Origin: BRH-c54 sp965284565 | GTDB taxonomy: Bacteria; Bacteroidota; Bacteroidia; Flavobacteriales_E; Vicingaceae | DNA length: 64,000 nt | Reading direction: 5' to 3' | Assembly: GCA_965284565.1 (NCBI GenBank) | Contig: OZ260100.1 | Location: forward strand, 744,001-808,000 | Shown here: positions 35,091 to 43,193 of the stretch, one piece after another | Position numbering within the stretch: position 1 is the first letter of the stretch | How the letters are laid out: each line of letters starts with the position of its first letter | The notes under the pieces: model-generated | The model's input: the letters and a program-made list of their open reading frames with translations, nothing else | Database searches by the model: none | Told to the model about the DNA's origin: nothing | Program-made: the position numbers and the translations under genes

Positions 35091-38000
35091 ATGAAAATAT
35101 CTAAAAAACATAGTGCCTACCTTCAACTGCTCATAGGAATTGCTATTCTGATGATTTTGCAATTTCAACCTACGTTTTTTTCCATTACATCTAACAATCC
35201 TAAACACTTTAATGAACACCTTAACACACGAGAACAAAAGGCAACAGAATTAATTAAATCATTAAGAGATGTAGACAACATTTCCGGTGAAAAATACCTT
35301 AATGGCGAAAAATTAAGTGCTCTCTACGAATCTGACGGTATTGCTATGTTTATTTTTAATCAACACCAGCTTACTTTTTGGTCTGATAGAACTATAGTTT
35401 TACCTGAAAATATTGCTTTATTTAATAAAAAATCAGGAGCAATTTTACTTGCAAACGGTTGGTATCAATATGTTAAAGAAGAAGAAAACAACAAAATCTA
35501 CTTAGCTTTAATTCTCATTAAAAAAGAATTTAATATTGAAAATAAGTACCTTCAAAACGAATTCCATGAAAGCTTTCATTTTCAGAACAATTTTGATGTT
35601 TCCCATGAAAATGGAGATTATCCTGTTCTAAATTTAGCCAGAGAAACGTTGGTTTACCTAAGCGAAAAACCAACCAGCCCAAACAGCTACAAAAAAACCA
35701 ACTGGATTATCTTGTTGTTATTCTTCATAAGTGTACTATTAATTACCTCTTTTATCAACATCATTTGCATCAATACAAAAGTTTTAAAACCATTTAATTA
35801 TATTTTTGTTTTTGCTTTTTTAGCCATTTTCAGATTCTTAAATTTAAGTTGCCATTTCCCCGAAAGTGTTTTTAATCAAGAAATTTTTAGTCCCCTAATC
35901 TATGCTCACTCTGTATTTTTCCCCTCTTTGGGAGATTTCTTAATTCACATCGTGTTTTTCTTTATTCTGATTTATTTCACAGTAAAATTTAAAAACACAT
36001 CTCAGAAAAAAAGCAAATGGTCGGCATTTATTTTTATGCTTTTTATTGCTTTTTTACCTCTCTTAATTACCGATTTGCTAGAAGGATTAATTAAAAACTC
36101 TAAAATTAATTTCGATATTAATTACATTCTAGATTTGAGCGCCTACAGTTTTGTTGGTATCATTACACTTCTAATGCTATATGTAAGCACTATTATTTTA
36201 GTAAAAACAGCTTTTACCAGATTCTCGACCTCAATTTTTACCAAAAAACAATTTGTAAGCATTATTTTACTTTTCTCTTTATTAGCATTAATTATTGGTC
36301 AGTTAGTTTACAAACTACAGTTTTTACATGGTGCTTGGATATTAATTGTTATCCTAATTTTTTCCTATAAAGACACTTCTTCAAAAGCAGAATTTAATAA
36401 AATAATCTTCATCACCTTAATAATAGCTTTGTCTATTTCTTATGGGTTTATCAATTTTAGTGTTGATAAAGAACTATCTGATAAACAATTTGTTGCCAAA
36501 AACATTGCAAAGGAACAAGATCCCATTACCGAGTATTTGTTTAAAGAGGTAAAGACCAAAATGGAAGCAGATACTTTTCTTCAAAATAACTTAAATGAAT
36601 ATTGGGACAAAAAAACCGAATTCGATAATTACATTTCCAACAAATATTTTAGTGGTTTTTGGAATAATTACTTTGTAAATATTTATCAATGCTCAGATAG
36701 TGACACTATTTTTATAAAAGAAAACAATGAAAACGCTAACTGTTTAGACTTTTTTAAAAATAAAATTAAAACCCAGTCCTATCATCCTGAAAATATTAAT
36801 GATGATATTAATTTCCTCTATTCAAATGATGGAATTAGCAGCTATTTAGGTAGTTTAATTGTTCAAGATTCATCTAACAATAAACGCAAAGATTCTTACC
36901 TTTTTATAGAGTTTTTTCCTCAATCTTATTCAAAAACTATAGGTTATCCTGAATTGTTGCTAAATGAAAAAGAAATTGAAAAATCGTTGCAACTAAATAA
37001 ATATTCTTATGCCAAATACAAAAAAGGCAAGTTGGTGAGTAACTCCGGAACCATGAACTATACTTCGGAATGGACAGGAAAATTTTCACTTCCTAAAATC
37101 TTTGGGTTCATCTCACAAATAACAACCAACAACGAACATCTAATCTACCAAAGCGACAGGTTTACCACCATCATTGTTAGTGCTAAAAAGAAAGATTTTA
37201 TAGATTACGTTACTACTTTTTCTTACTTATTTTTAATAACCAGTTTAGTATTTTTTGTTATTAGTATTTTTATTAAAACTCCACCGTTCAGTTGGTTGCT
37301 ATCGTTAACTGATTTTAGTTCTAAAATTCAATTTTTTATTATTTCCACAATTTTACTATCATTTTTACTTTATGGTTGGGGAACAACATATTACATTGAA
37401 AAACAATATGTAAACAAAAACAAGAAAATCTTACGAGAAAAAGTACAGTCGTTAATAATTGAGTTAGACCAAAAATTTGGCGAACACAAAGAACTTACAA
37501 ATGCCAATTTAGATGAAATGACTTATTATTTGGTTAAGTTTTCTAATGTTTTTTATACCGACATTAATATGTTTGATAAAAATGGTGAATTACTAGCCAC
37601 CTCTCGTTCGGAAATCTACGATGCAGGATTACTTAGTCCCAGAATGGACAGAAATGCTTACAAAAACATACATTTACAAAAGAAAGTAGCTTTTATAAAT
37701 AATGAAAATATTGGTGAACTAAATTATTTATCGGCTTATGTACCTTTTACCAATAGAAAAAATAAGTTTTTGGCTTATGTAAACCTACCTTACTTTGCTA
37801 AACAAAATGAATTTGAAAATGAACTTTCGGAATTCTTTACAGCTCTTATTAATATTTATGGAATGCTGTTTTTAATCTCTGTAATTATTGCCGTATTTTT
37901 TGCCAACTACATTTCTGAACCGCTGAGATTAATTCGTCAGAAAATTAGTGCTTTACAATTCGGACAATCGTATGAGGTAATTAATTGGAATTCTAATGAT

Positions 38001-38753
38001 GAAATTGGTGCCTTAGTAAAAGAATACAACAAAAAAGTAATGGAATTAGAGGCAAATGCACAAAAATTAGCCAAATCAGAAAGAGAAAGTGCTTGGAGAG
38101 AAATGGCTAAACAAGTGGCTCATGAGATTAAAAATCCATTAACGCCAATGAAGCTTAGCGTACAACACCTACAAAGGTTTACCAACGAAAACCCGGCTGA
38201 ATTACAAGAAAAAATTAAAAAAACAACCAATATGCTTATTGAGCAGATTGATACGCTAGCTAATATTGCCAATGCTTTCTCCAATTTCGCCAAAATGCCA
38301 AAAGCCAATACCGAAAAAATTGACCTAATCCCTATTATTAAAAACACTATTAATTTATTTGATGAGGACGATAAAAAAAATTATTCCATTCAGTTAAACA
38401 CAACAGTTCAGTCAGCAAATATTGTCGCTGATAAAAATCAACTAATTAGGGTATTTACTAACCTTATTAAAAACGCTGTTCAAGCAATTCCGAGCGAAAA
38501 AAATGGCAGTATTGAAATTACGGTAACTACAAAAGACAATAATTTTGAAATTGTTGTTAAAGATAACGGTATTGGCATTAATGAAGAACAAAAAAATCAT
38601 ATTTTCACACCAAGTTTCACAACCAAAAACAAAGGAATGGGACTTGGATTAGCTATGGTTAAAAACATAATAGAAAATATAGATGGTACTATCCGTTTTG
38701 AGTCTATCCCAAATGAAACAACTTCATTTATAATGGAAATTCCTAAGGCTTAA
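35091..38753 (+). CDS. NtrY-like multi-pass sensor histidine kinase
   Basis: 1220 residues from the ATG at 35091; a TTG at 35073 is less likely. Unusually large. Hydrophobic segments near residues 12-30 and 200-225 flank a first extracytoplasmic domain. About six more helices lie between 230 and 460, then a second periplasmic region, further helices near 705-730 and 755-775, a third sensor region and a last helix near 920-945. A HAMP-like linker, HisKA (AHEIKNPLTPM, His1011) and HATPase (NLIKNAVQAIP, DNGIGI, GMGLGLAMVKN) end the protein. It should phosphorylate a response regulator; the sigma-54 regulator at 27326 is one candidate. A SpecificRecomb-family gene follows 6 bases later. Confidence 0.9.
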   Translation: MKISKKHSAYLQLLIGIAILMILQFQPTFFSITSNNPKHFNEHLNTREQKATELIKSLRDVDNISGEKYLNGEKLSALYESDGIAMFIFNQHQLTFWSDRTIVLPENIALFNKKSGAILLANGWYQYVKEEENNKIYLALILIKKEFNIENKYLQNEFHESFHFQNNFDVSHENGDYPVLNLARETLVYLSEKPTSPNSYKKTNWIILLLFFISVLLITSFINIICINTKVLKPFNYIFVFAFLAIFRFLNLSCHFPESVFNQEIFSPLIYAHSVFFPSLGDFLIHIVFFFILIYFTVKFKNTSQKKSKWSAFIFMLFIAFLPLLITDLLEGLIKNSKINFDINYILDLSAYSFVGIITLLMLYVSTIILVKTAFTRFSTSIFTKKQFVSIILLFSLLALIIGQLVYKLQFLHGAWILIVILIFSYKDTSSKAEFNKIIFITLIIALSISYGFINFSVDKELSDKQFVAKNIAKEQDPITEYLFKEVKTKMEADTFLQNNLNEYWDKKTEFDNYISNKYFSGFWNNYFVNIYQCSDSDTIFIKENNENANCLDFFKNKIKTQSYHPENINDDINFLYSNDGISSYLGSLIVQDSSNNKRKDSYLFIEFFPQSYSKTIGYPELLLNEKEIEKSLQLNKYSYAKYKKGKLVSNSGTMNYTSEWTGKFSLPKIFGFISQITTNNEHLIYQSDRFTTIIVSAKKKDFIDYVTTFSYLFLITSLVFFVISIFIKTPPFSWLLSLTDFSSKIQFFIISTILLSFLLYGWGTTYYIEKQYVNKNKKILREKVQSLIIELDQKFGEHKELTNANLDEMTYYLVKFSNVFYTDINMFDKNGELLATSRSEIYDAGLLSPRMDRNAYKNIHLQKKVAFINNENIGELNYLSAYVPFTNRKNKFLAYVNLPYFAKQNEFENELSEFFTALINIYGMLFLISVIIAVFFANYISEPLRLIRQKISALQFGQSYEVINWNSNDEIGALVKEYNKKVMELEANAQKLAKSERESAWREMAKQVAHEIKNPLTPMKLSVQHLQRFTNENPAELQEKIKKTTNMLIEQIDTLANIANAFSNFAKMPKANTEKIDLIPIIKNTINLFDEDDKKNYSIQLNTTVQSANIVADKNQLIRVFTNLIKNAVQAIPSEKNGSIEITVTTKDNNFEIVVKDNGIGINEEQKNHIFTPSFTTKNKGMGLGLAMVKNIIENIDGTIRFESIPNETTSFIMEIPKA

Positions 38754-38759
38754 AAAATA

Positions 38760-40772
38760 ATGGAAAAGATATTACATAACATAGCCGAAAATGCAGATAC
38801 AGTTGATATAGAGCTATTAAAACAATTAGTAAAAAAGCTACGTCCCACCATCTTCAGGTCAAACAAAGTTATAATAAAACGAGTTAATAAACTTATTGAA
38901 TTACTAAAAGAAAATGAAGCTTACCAAAAAGGACTAAATCGTTATTTAAATACTATTTTTAGTACTAGTGATAGCCATTCCTTACTTACCGAATCAGGAA
39001 TTTTATCTAGTGAAGGTTTTTTTAGCGAAAGCTTTAGAAAAGTAGCTCATATTTTTCTTCCTCCTGTCCCTCAAGAAAATGTATTGAGAGATATAGTCAA
39101 CATGGTTTTTAATAAAAAATCCGATTATATATGGCTTAAAACTATTCCAACAAAGCTACTTGAGGAATTGCTTATAACAATCTTTCAACATCCATCAAAA
39201 GAAACTACAACTAAAAACTTCACTACTTTATTAAATGCAATTGAAATTCTGATACACCGAGTTACTGCTATTGGTTTAGATCCTGAAATTATAAAGCGGC
39301 ATCCTGATTTATTAAACCCCGAATCGCCCTTTTTAGTAGTAAACAAAGAAGTTATAGATTTACTTCAAAACATTGAAAGTTCGGGTAATTTTTCGGTAAA
39401 TACAGAAAAGCTAAAACATTGTGTTGCTTTAATAAAAGAATGTGATCGAGTTTCCAAAAAAATTAGAAATAATCAACATAATGAAGGAGCCAGTTTGGCA
39501 TTAACCTATTTGTTGCAACGCATGCATCAGCATCTTATTCGTATTTTAACTTTGTTAGAAATCTTATCTCATTTTGAAAACAAAGAAAAATGGAAACTAA
39601 TAAGTGTCTTCTTGAAAAATATAGTTCAATATGAAAACAAGAAAAACAGTATAAAAGAACTTTTCCTAAAAAATATAGGCTTTCTCGCTTTTCAAATTAC
39701 CGAACATGCCGGAAAAACAGGCGAACATTATATTACCAACAACAAAAAAGAATACATTAAAATGCTCTATTCCGCTATGGGAGGTGGATTTATAGTCGCT
39801 TTTCTTACTTGGTTTAAAGCCGCTATTTATTACTTAAAGTTAGCTCCCTTTGGCGAGTCGTTTTTGTATAGTATGAATTATTCTTTCGGATTTATTGGCA
39901 TTCATCTTACTCACTCTACTTTGGCAACCAAGCAACCTGCGATGACAGCTTCAAAAATTGCTGCTTCATTAGATATAAAAGGCTCTGTAGAAGAAGCTAT
40001 GAAAAACCTTTCGGAACTTATTGTGAAAACCTTTCGAAGCCAGTTTGTAGCTTTTGTAGGTAACATGTTTGTGGCTTTCCCTGTGGCTATTACCATTGCT
40101 ATTATTTACTATTGGATTGTCGGAAGCCATATTTTGGGAGATGCTAAAGCTTTTAAAATTATTGAGAATCTCCATCCATGGGAAAGTTTTTCATTAATGC
40201 ATGGAGCAATTGCCGGACTATGTTTATTTCTTTCAGGAATAATTTCCGGTTATTACGATAATGCCGTAATGTTTCAAAAAGTACCGGAAAGATTAAAACA
40301 TCAACCTTTTCTGAAGTTTATAATGCCCAAATCTTGGTTAAACAAACTAAGCTATTATATAGAAAATAACTTAGGTAGTTTGGCAGGAAACTTCTTTTTG
40401 GGTATTTTCTTAGGTTCTATGGGAACTCTAGGGCATTTTTTAGGCTTACCAATAGACATTCAGCACGTTACTTTTGCTTCAGGTAATTTTGGTCTTTCAT
40501 TAGTTTCGGTAGGTTCTCAAATAGATTTTATGACTTTTATTCACACCGTTATTGGCATCATTGGTGTTGGCTTTATGAATTTTACAGTAAGTTTTGGATT
40601 AGCCATTTTTATAGCCATTCAATCTAGAAGAGTAGCATTTAATAAAACCGGCTTATTACTTAAATATTTATTTGTGCATTTGTTTACCAAACCATTAGAA
40701 TTTCTATTTCCTCCGGTAGAAAATACAGAAGAATTAGAAAATGAAGGTCTTGAAGAAAAATCCGAAGATTAA
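38760..40772 (+). CDS. SpecificRecomb (Gcr-like) family membrane protein
   Basis: 670 residues. The N-terminal ~330 are helical and soluble; the C-terminal half (about 335-640) has several hydrophobic segments. The family-like pattern is the central GESFLYSMNYSFGFIGIHLT and the following STLATKQPAMTASKIA. The family is annotated as site-specific recombinase from a Neisseria gene, but no tyrosine or serine recombinase motif is present, and the hydrophobic helices point to an inner-membrane protein. It lies 6 bases after the NtrY-like kinase, so it may work with it. The true function is unknown. It overlaps the end of moaD by 4 bases. Confidence 0.72.
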   Translation: MEKILHNIAENADTVDIELLKQLVKKLRPTIFRSNKVIIKRVNKLIELLKENEAYQKGLNRYLNTIFSTSDSHSLLTESGILSSEGFFSESFRKVAHIFLPPVPQENVLRDIVNMVFNKKSDYIWLKTIPTKLLEELLITIFQHPSKETTTKNFTTLLNAIEILIHRVTAIGLDPEIIKRHPDLLNPESPFLVVNKEVIDLLQNIESSGNFSVNTEKLKHCVALIKECDRVSKKIRNNQHNEGASLALTYLLQRMHQHLIRILTLLEILSHFENKEKWKLISVFLKNIVQYENKKNSIKELFLKNIGFLAFQITEHAGKTGEHYITNNKKEYIKMLYSAMGGGFIVAFLTWFKAAIYYLKLAPFGESFLYSMNYSFGFIGIHLTHSTLATKQPAMTASKIAASLDIKGSVEEAMKNLSELIVKTFRSQFVAFVGNMFVAFPVAITIAIIYYWIVGSHILGDAKAFKIIENLHPWESFSLMHGAIAGLCLFLSGIISGYYDNAVMFQKVPERLKHQPFLKFIMPKSWLNKLSYYIENNLGSLAGNFFLGIFLGSMGTLGHFLGLPIDIQHVTFASGNFGLSLVSVGSQIDFMTFIHTVIGIIGVGFMNFTVSFGLAIFIAIQSRRVAFNKTGLLLKYLFVHLFTKPLEFLFPPVENTEELENEGLEEKSED

Positions 40773-41005
40773 CCTCCGGCAAAAGGTGGCAACAAAGCAA
40801 TTTCATCACCATTACTCAACTGAAAATCGTTTCCAACTATGTTTTGATTTACAGCAAACTGGTAATTCAACTTTTCAATTGCAGAATATTTTTCAATCAA
40901 AACAGCCTTTAATTCCACAATTGTTTTCACTTCTAAATCCAACTTTTCTTGCTGAACATTAGTAGCTTCAGTTATCATTCCGAAATAATTTAAACTTAAT
41001 TCCAT
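40769..41005 (-). CDS. moaD: MoaD/ThiS-family sulfur carrier, molybdopterin synthase small subunit
   Basis: 78 residues with the beta-grasp fold and the essential C-terminal Gly-Gly (PPFAGG, ending at 78). The sequence pattern NGDEIALLPPFAGG is typical of MoaD. It carries thiocarboxylate sulfur for dithiolene formation of molybdopterin. The mobA gene lies 2 bases upstream, so the two form an operon. moaA, moaC and moaE are not in the window. Confidence 0.88.
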   Translation of the reverse strand: MELSLNYFGMITEATNVQQEKLDLEVKTIVELKAVLIEKYSAIEKLNYQFAVNQNIVGNDFQLSNGDEIALLPPFAGG

Positions 41006-41007
41006 AC

Positions 41008-41550
41008 CTACAAATCTAATTTTGAATTAATATTTTTAAAAACCTTATCACTAAACAAAGTTCCATCAATTTTTTTTAAATTAACATGATGCAGAACAGT
41101 TTTAAGTTTTAATGCTTTCGCATTTAAAGCAGCTTCAAACTTTGGCAAACAATTTTTAGCATAAATCCCAATAAGCGGATGAAGGTCTTCATCTCTTTCA
41201 AAAATAGCAGCATCATAACCAACAACTTCTTGCTTAAGCAAGCTCAGCATCTCTTTCGTAACAAAAGGGACATCACAACTCAAAACAAAATTATAATGAT
41301 AACTGGCTTGTTTTAATCCGATGCAAATTCCTGCTAAAGGTCCCGCATTTTGAATTTCATCAGGAATAACCTCATACCCCAACTGTTTATATTCCTCATT
41401 ATTGGCGACAATTATTAACTCATCAGCAATCAATTTAACCACATCAATAACATGTTGTACCATAGGTTTTTCGTTCAACAACATCAATCCTTTATCAACG
41501 CCCATTCTGGAACTTTTACCACCTGCCAATATTATTGATCCTACTCGCAT
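41008..41550 (-). CDS. mobA: Molybdenum cofactor guanylyltransferase (MobA)
   Basis: 180 residues. The nucleotidyl-transferase signature LAGGKSSRMGVDKG (9-22) and the later LSCDVPFVTKEML (magnesium-binding Asp) are clear. It joins GMP to molybdopterin to make the guanine dinucleotide form used by some molybdoenzymes. Co-transcribed with moaD. The protein is compact, like other Bacteroidota MobA proteins. Confidence 0.92.
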   Translation of the reverse strand: MRVGSIILAGGKSSRMGVDKGLMLLNEKPMVQHVIDVVKLIADELIIVANNEEYKQLGYEVIPDEIQNAGPLAGICIGLKQASYHYNFVLSCDVPFVTKEMLSLLKQEVVGYDAAIFERDEDLHPLIGIYAKNCLPKFEAALNAKALKLKTVLHHVNLKKIDGTLFSDKVFKNINSKLDL

Positions 41551-41628
41551 TTTTATTTGTTTATATTAATGTCAGCTTTGAAGAAAAATAATTATTCTAC
41601 TATTATTTGCTGAAAAACTATATATTTA

Positions 41629-41762
41629 ACCACATAGATACATAGTTTTTAAATATTAAAGAGAGAGAAAAGATGCTCATAGCTTGTTTCCATAAAATGG
41701 AAACACTTTGTGTTGCTATAAATACTTTTACTGTTAAGCAATTCTATGTTTCTATGTGGTTT
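41629..41762. repeat. Dispersed intergenic repeat, copy A (most intact)
   Basis: Inverted ends AACCACATAGATACATAG (41629-41646) and its complement at 41745-41762 match at 17 of 18 positions. Within lies a perfect 8-bp hairpin GTTTCCAT-AAA-ATGGAAAC (41687-41705) next to CACTTTGTGTTGCTATA (41706-41722). No open reading frame lies inside. The termini and core flanks recur at 5159-5301, and the core at 28938 and 50557. Confidence 0.75.
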
Positions 41763-41916
41763 TAATCTTGTGCTTAAACAAAATTCATGTTAATACTACA
41801 AAAAAACAGCTTTTTTATGGAATAATTTATGTTTATGCATCAAGACAGAGAAAAGAAAGGCTAAAAATTTTAAAAGTTATTTGATTTTTTAACTGTTAAA
41901 TGTCGAATAATATTTT

Positions 41917-41924
41917 TAACTTTG
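41917..41924 (+). promoter_or_regulatory. Promoter -7 box TAACTTTG for the TonB gene
   Basis: A TAnnTTTG match 39 bases before the start codon at 41964. No -33 element could be assigned. Confidence 0.45.
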
Positions 41925-41963
41925 AGGCTGGTTAAATAATTTTACAACCAAAATATTTTTATT

Positions 41964-42632
41964 ATGGAACCGAAAAAAAATCCGAATGCTGATTTAGAAA
42001 AGCTTAGAAGTACTGTACTACTTGGTGGTATTGTTGTTTCTTTGCTCATCATTTATGCAATGATAAACTTTAAATTTTATGACGTTCAAGCAAGTGAGCT
42101 TGGAGATTTAGTTGTTGAAGAAATTGAAGAGGAAATTATTCCTATTACGGAACAAAATACACCTCCACCTCCACCTCCACCTCCACCTGCAGCCCCTGAA
42201 ACCATAGAAATTGTGGAAGATGATGTTGAAATTGAAGAAGAAATAGAAATTGATACTGAAGCTGATGCTGAAACTGTTGTAGAAACTTTTGAAGTAGAAG
42301 AAGAAGTAGTTGAAGAAGAAATTTTTACCATTGTAGAAGATATGCCTGAGTTCCCTGGTGGAGTTAAAGCACTATATAAATTCTTAGGTGATAATGTATC
42401 CTACCCTCAAGCTGCTAAAGCAAATGGTATCTCAGGAAAAGTTTTCGTAAACTTTACCGTTGAAAAAGATGGATCTATTACTGCTGTAAAAGTAATTAGA
42501 GGTGTTCATGAATTATTAGATAAAGAAGCTATAAGAGTAGTAAAAAGTTTTCCTAAATGGAAACCAGGAAAACAAAGAGGGAAAGCGGTAAGAGTTTCCT
42601 ATAACATTCCAATTTCGTTCGTATTGAAATAA
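41964..42632 (+). CDS. TonB-family energy transducer
   Basis: 222 residues. A cytoplasmic start and one transmembrane helix (about 17-35) are followed by a nine-proline stretch near residue 70, a long acidic region (Glu, Asp, Val; about 78-120) and a C-terminal TonB domain (MPEFPGG, YPQAAKANGISGKV, DKEAIRVVKSFPKWKPGKQ, ISFVLK). It spans the periplasm and passes proton-motive force from ExbBD to TonB-dependent receptors. The acidic, proline-rich spacer is normal for the family. The following gene, 6 bases later, repeats the C-terminal domain. Confidence 0.92.
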   Translation: MEPKKNPNADLEKLRSTVLLGGIVVSLLIIYAMINFKFYDVQASELGDLVVEEIEEEIIPITEQNTPPPPPPPPPAAPETIEIVEDDVEIEEEIEIDTEADAETVVETFEVEEEVVEEEIFTIVEDMPEFPGGVKALYKFLGDNVSYPQAAKANGISGKVFVNFTVEKDGSITAVKVIRGVHELLDKEAIRVVKSFPKWKPGKQRGKAVRVSYNIPISFVLK

Positions 42633-42638
42633 TAACAT

Positions 42639-43109
42639 ATGTTATATAAACCAACAATATTTTTAATAATGCTGCTCACATTTGTGGGCAGCATTTCTTT
42701 TGCTCAAGAAATTGAACCGGAAGAAATTATTGATGTTGAAAAAACAGATGATGGACTATTTGTTTTGGTAGAAGAAATGCCCGAATTCCCTGGAGGGCAA
42801 GAGGCTATGTTTAAATTTCTTAGCACAACCATTATTTATCCAAAAGAAGCAAGAGACAAGGGTATACAAGGTAAAGTATACGTAAGTTTTACTATTGAAA
42901 AAGATGGAGCTATTAGCGAAGTAAAAGTATTAAGAGGTGTTCATCCATTGTTAGATGAAGAAGCTGTTCGTGTGGTAGAATCTTTTCCTAATTGGAAACC
43001 TGGGAAACAAAAAGGTAAAGAAGTTAGAGTATCTTACAATCTTCCTCTAAGCTTTGTGTTAAACAACAAAAAAAAAGAAAAGAAGAAGAAAAAAAAGAAG
43101 AAAAAATAA
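42639..43109 (+). CDS. Secreted TonB-domain protein with Lys-rich tail
   Basis: 156 residues with a signal peptide (MLYKPTIFLIMLLTFVGSISFAQ) and a TonB C-terminal domain (MPEFPGG, DEEAVRVVESFPNWKPGKQ, LSFVLN) close to that of the preceding gene. There is no membrane anchor or proline spacer. It ends in a run of lysines broken by glutamates. It probably arose from a duplication of the TonB C-terminal half and would be free in the periplasm, where it might bind receptors' TonB boxes or peptidoglycan. A strong terminator follows. Confidence 0.85.
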   Translation: MLYKPTIFLIMLLTFVGSISFAQEIEPEEIIDVEKTDDGLFVLVEEMPEFPGGQEAMFKFLSTTIIYPKEARDKGIQGKVYVSFTIEKDGAISEVKVLRGVHPLLDEEAVRVVESFPNWKPGKQKGKEVRVSYNLPLSFVLNNKKKEKKKKKKKKK

Positions 43110-43139
43110 CTACTCAAAATTTATAAAATAAAATTATCG

Positions 43140-43174
43140 AAAACACCTTGACCAAAAATCAAGGTGTTTTTTTT
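43140..43174 (+). terminator. Rho-independent terminator after the TonB pair
   Basis: A perfect 12-bp stem AAAACACCTTGA / TCAAGGTGTTTT with a 7-base loop (CCAAAAA), followed by T run to 43174. It separates the TonB operon from polA, whose ATG is 19 bases after the T run. Confidence 0.85.
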
Positions 43175-43193
43175 ATCTTTACAGCAAAAACTC

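Larger units (their letters stand above)
41551..41963. other. Spacer with dispersed repeat A and the TonB promoter
   Basis: 413 bases without a gene. It holds the most intact repeat copy (41629-41762), a short motif CATCAAGACAGAGAAAAG (41838-41855) that recurs in altered form at 59560-59575, and the TAACTTTG promoter box at 41917-41924. No RNA gene was recognised. Confidence 0.6.

Noticed and set aside
38760..40772. Site-specific recombinase, suggesting a mobile element
   Set aside because: No tyrosine or serine recombinase motif, no att-like repeats or cargo, and several membrane helices; the name is inherited from the family.
40741..40962. A 73-codon open frame on the plus strand over moaD
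   Set aside because: It overlaps the end of the upstream gene and lies opposite moaD, whose C-terminal Gly-Gly and neighbour mobA are convincing.
41629..41762. Repeat A as an insertion sequence
   Set aside because: 134 bp with no transposase and no clear target duplication; at most a non-autonomous element.
43050..43105. Poly-lysine end of the second TonB protein as a sequencing artefact
   Set aside because: The frame stays open through mixed AAA, AAG and GAA codons and ends in a stop before a perfect terminator, so the tail is probably real.
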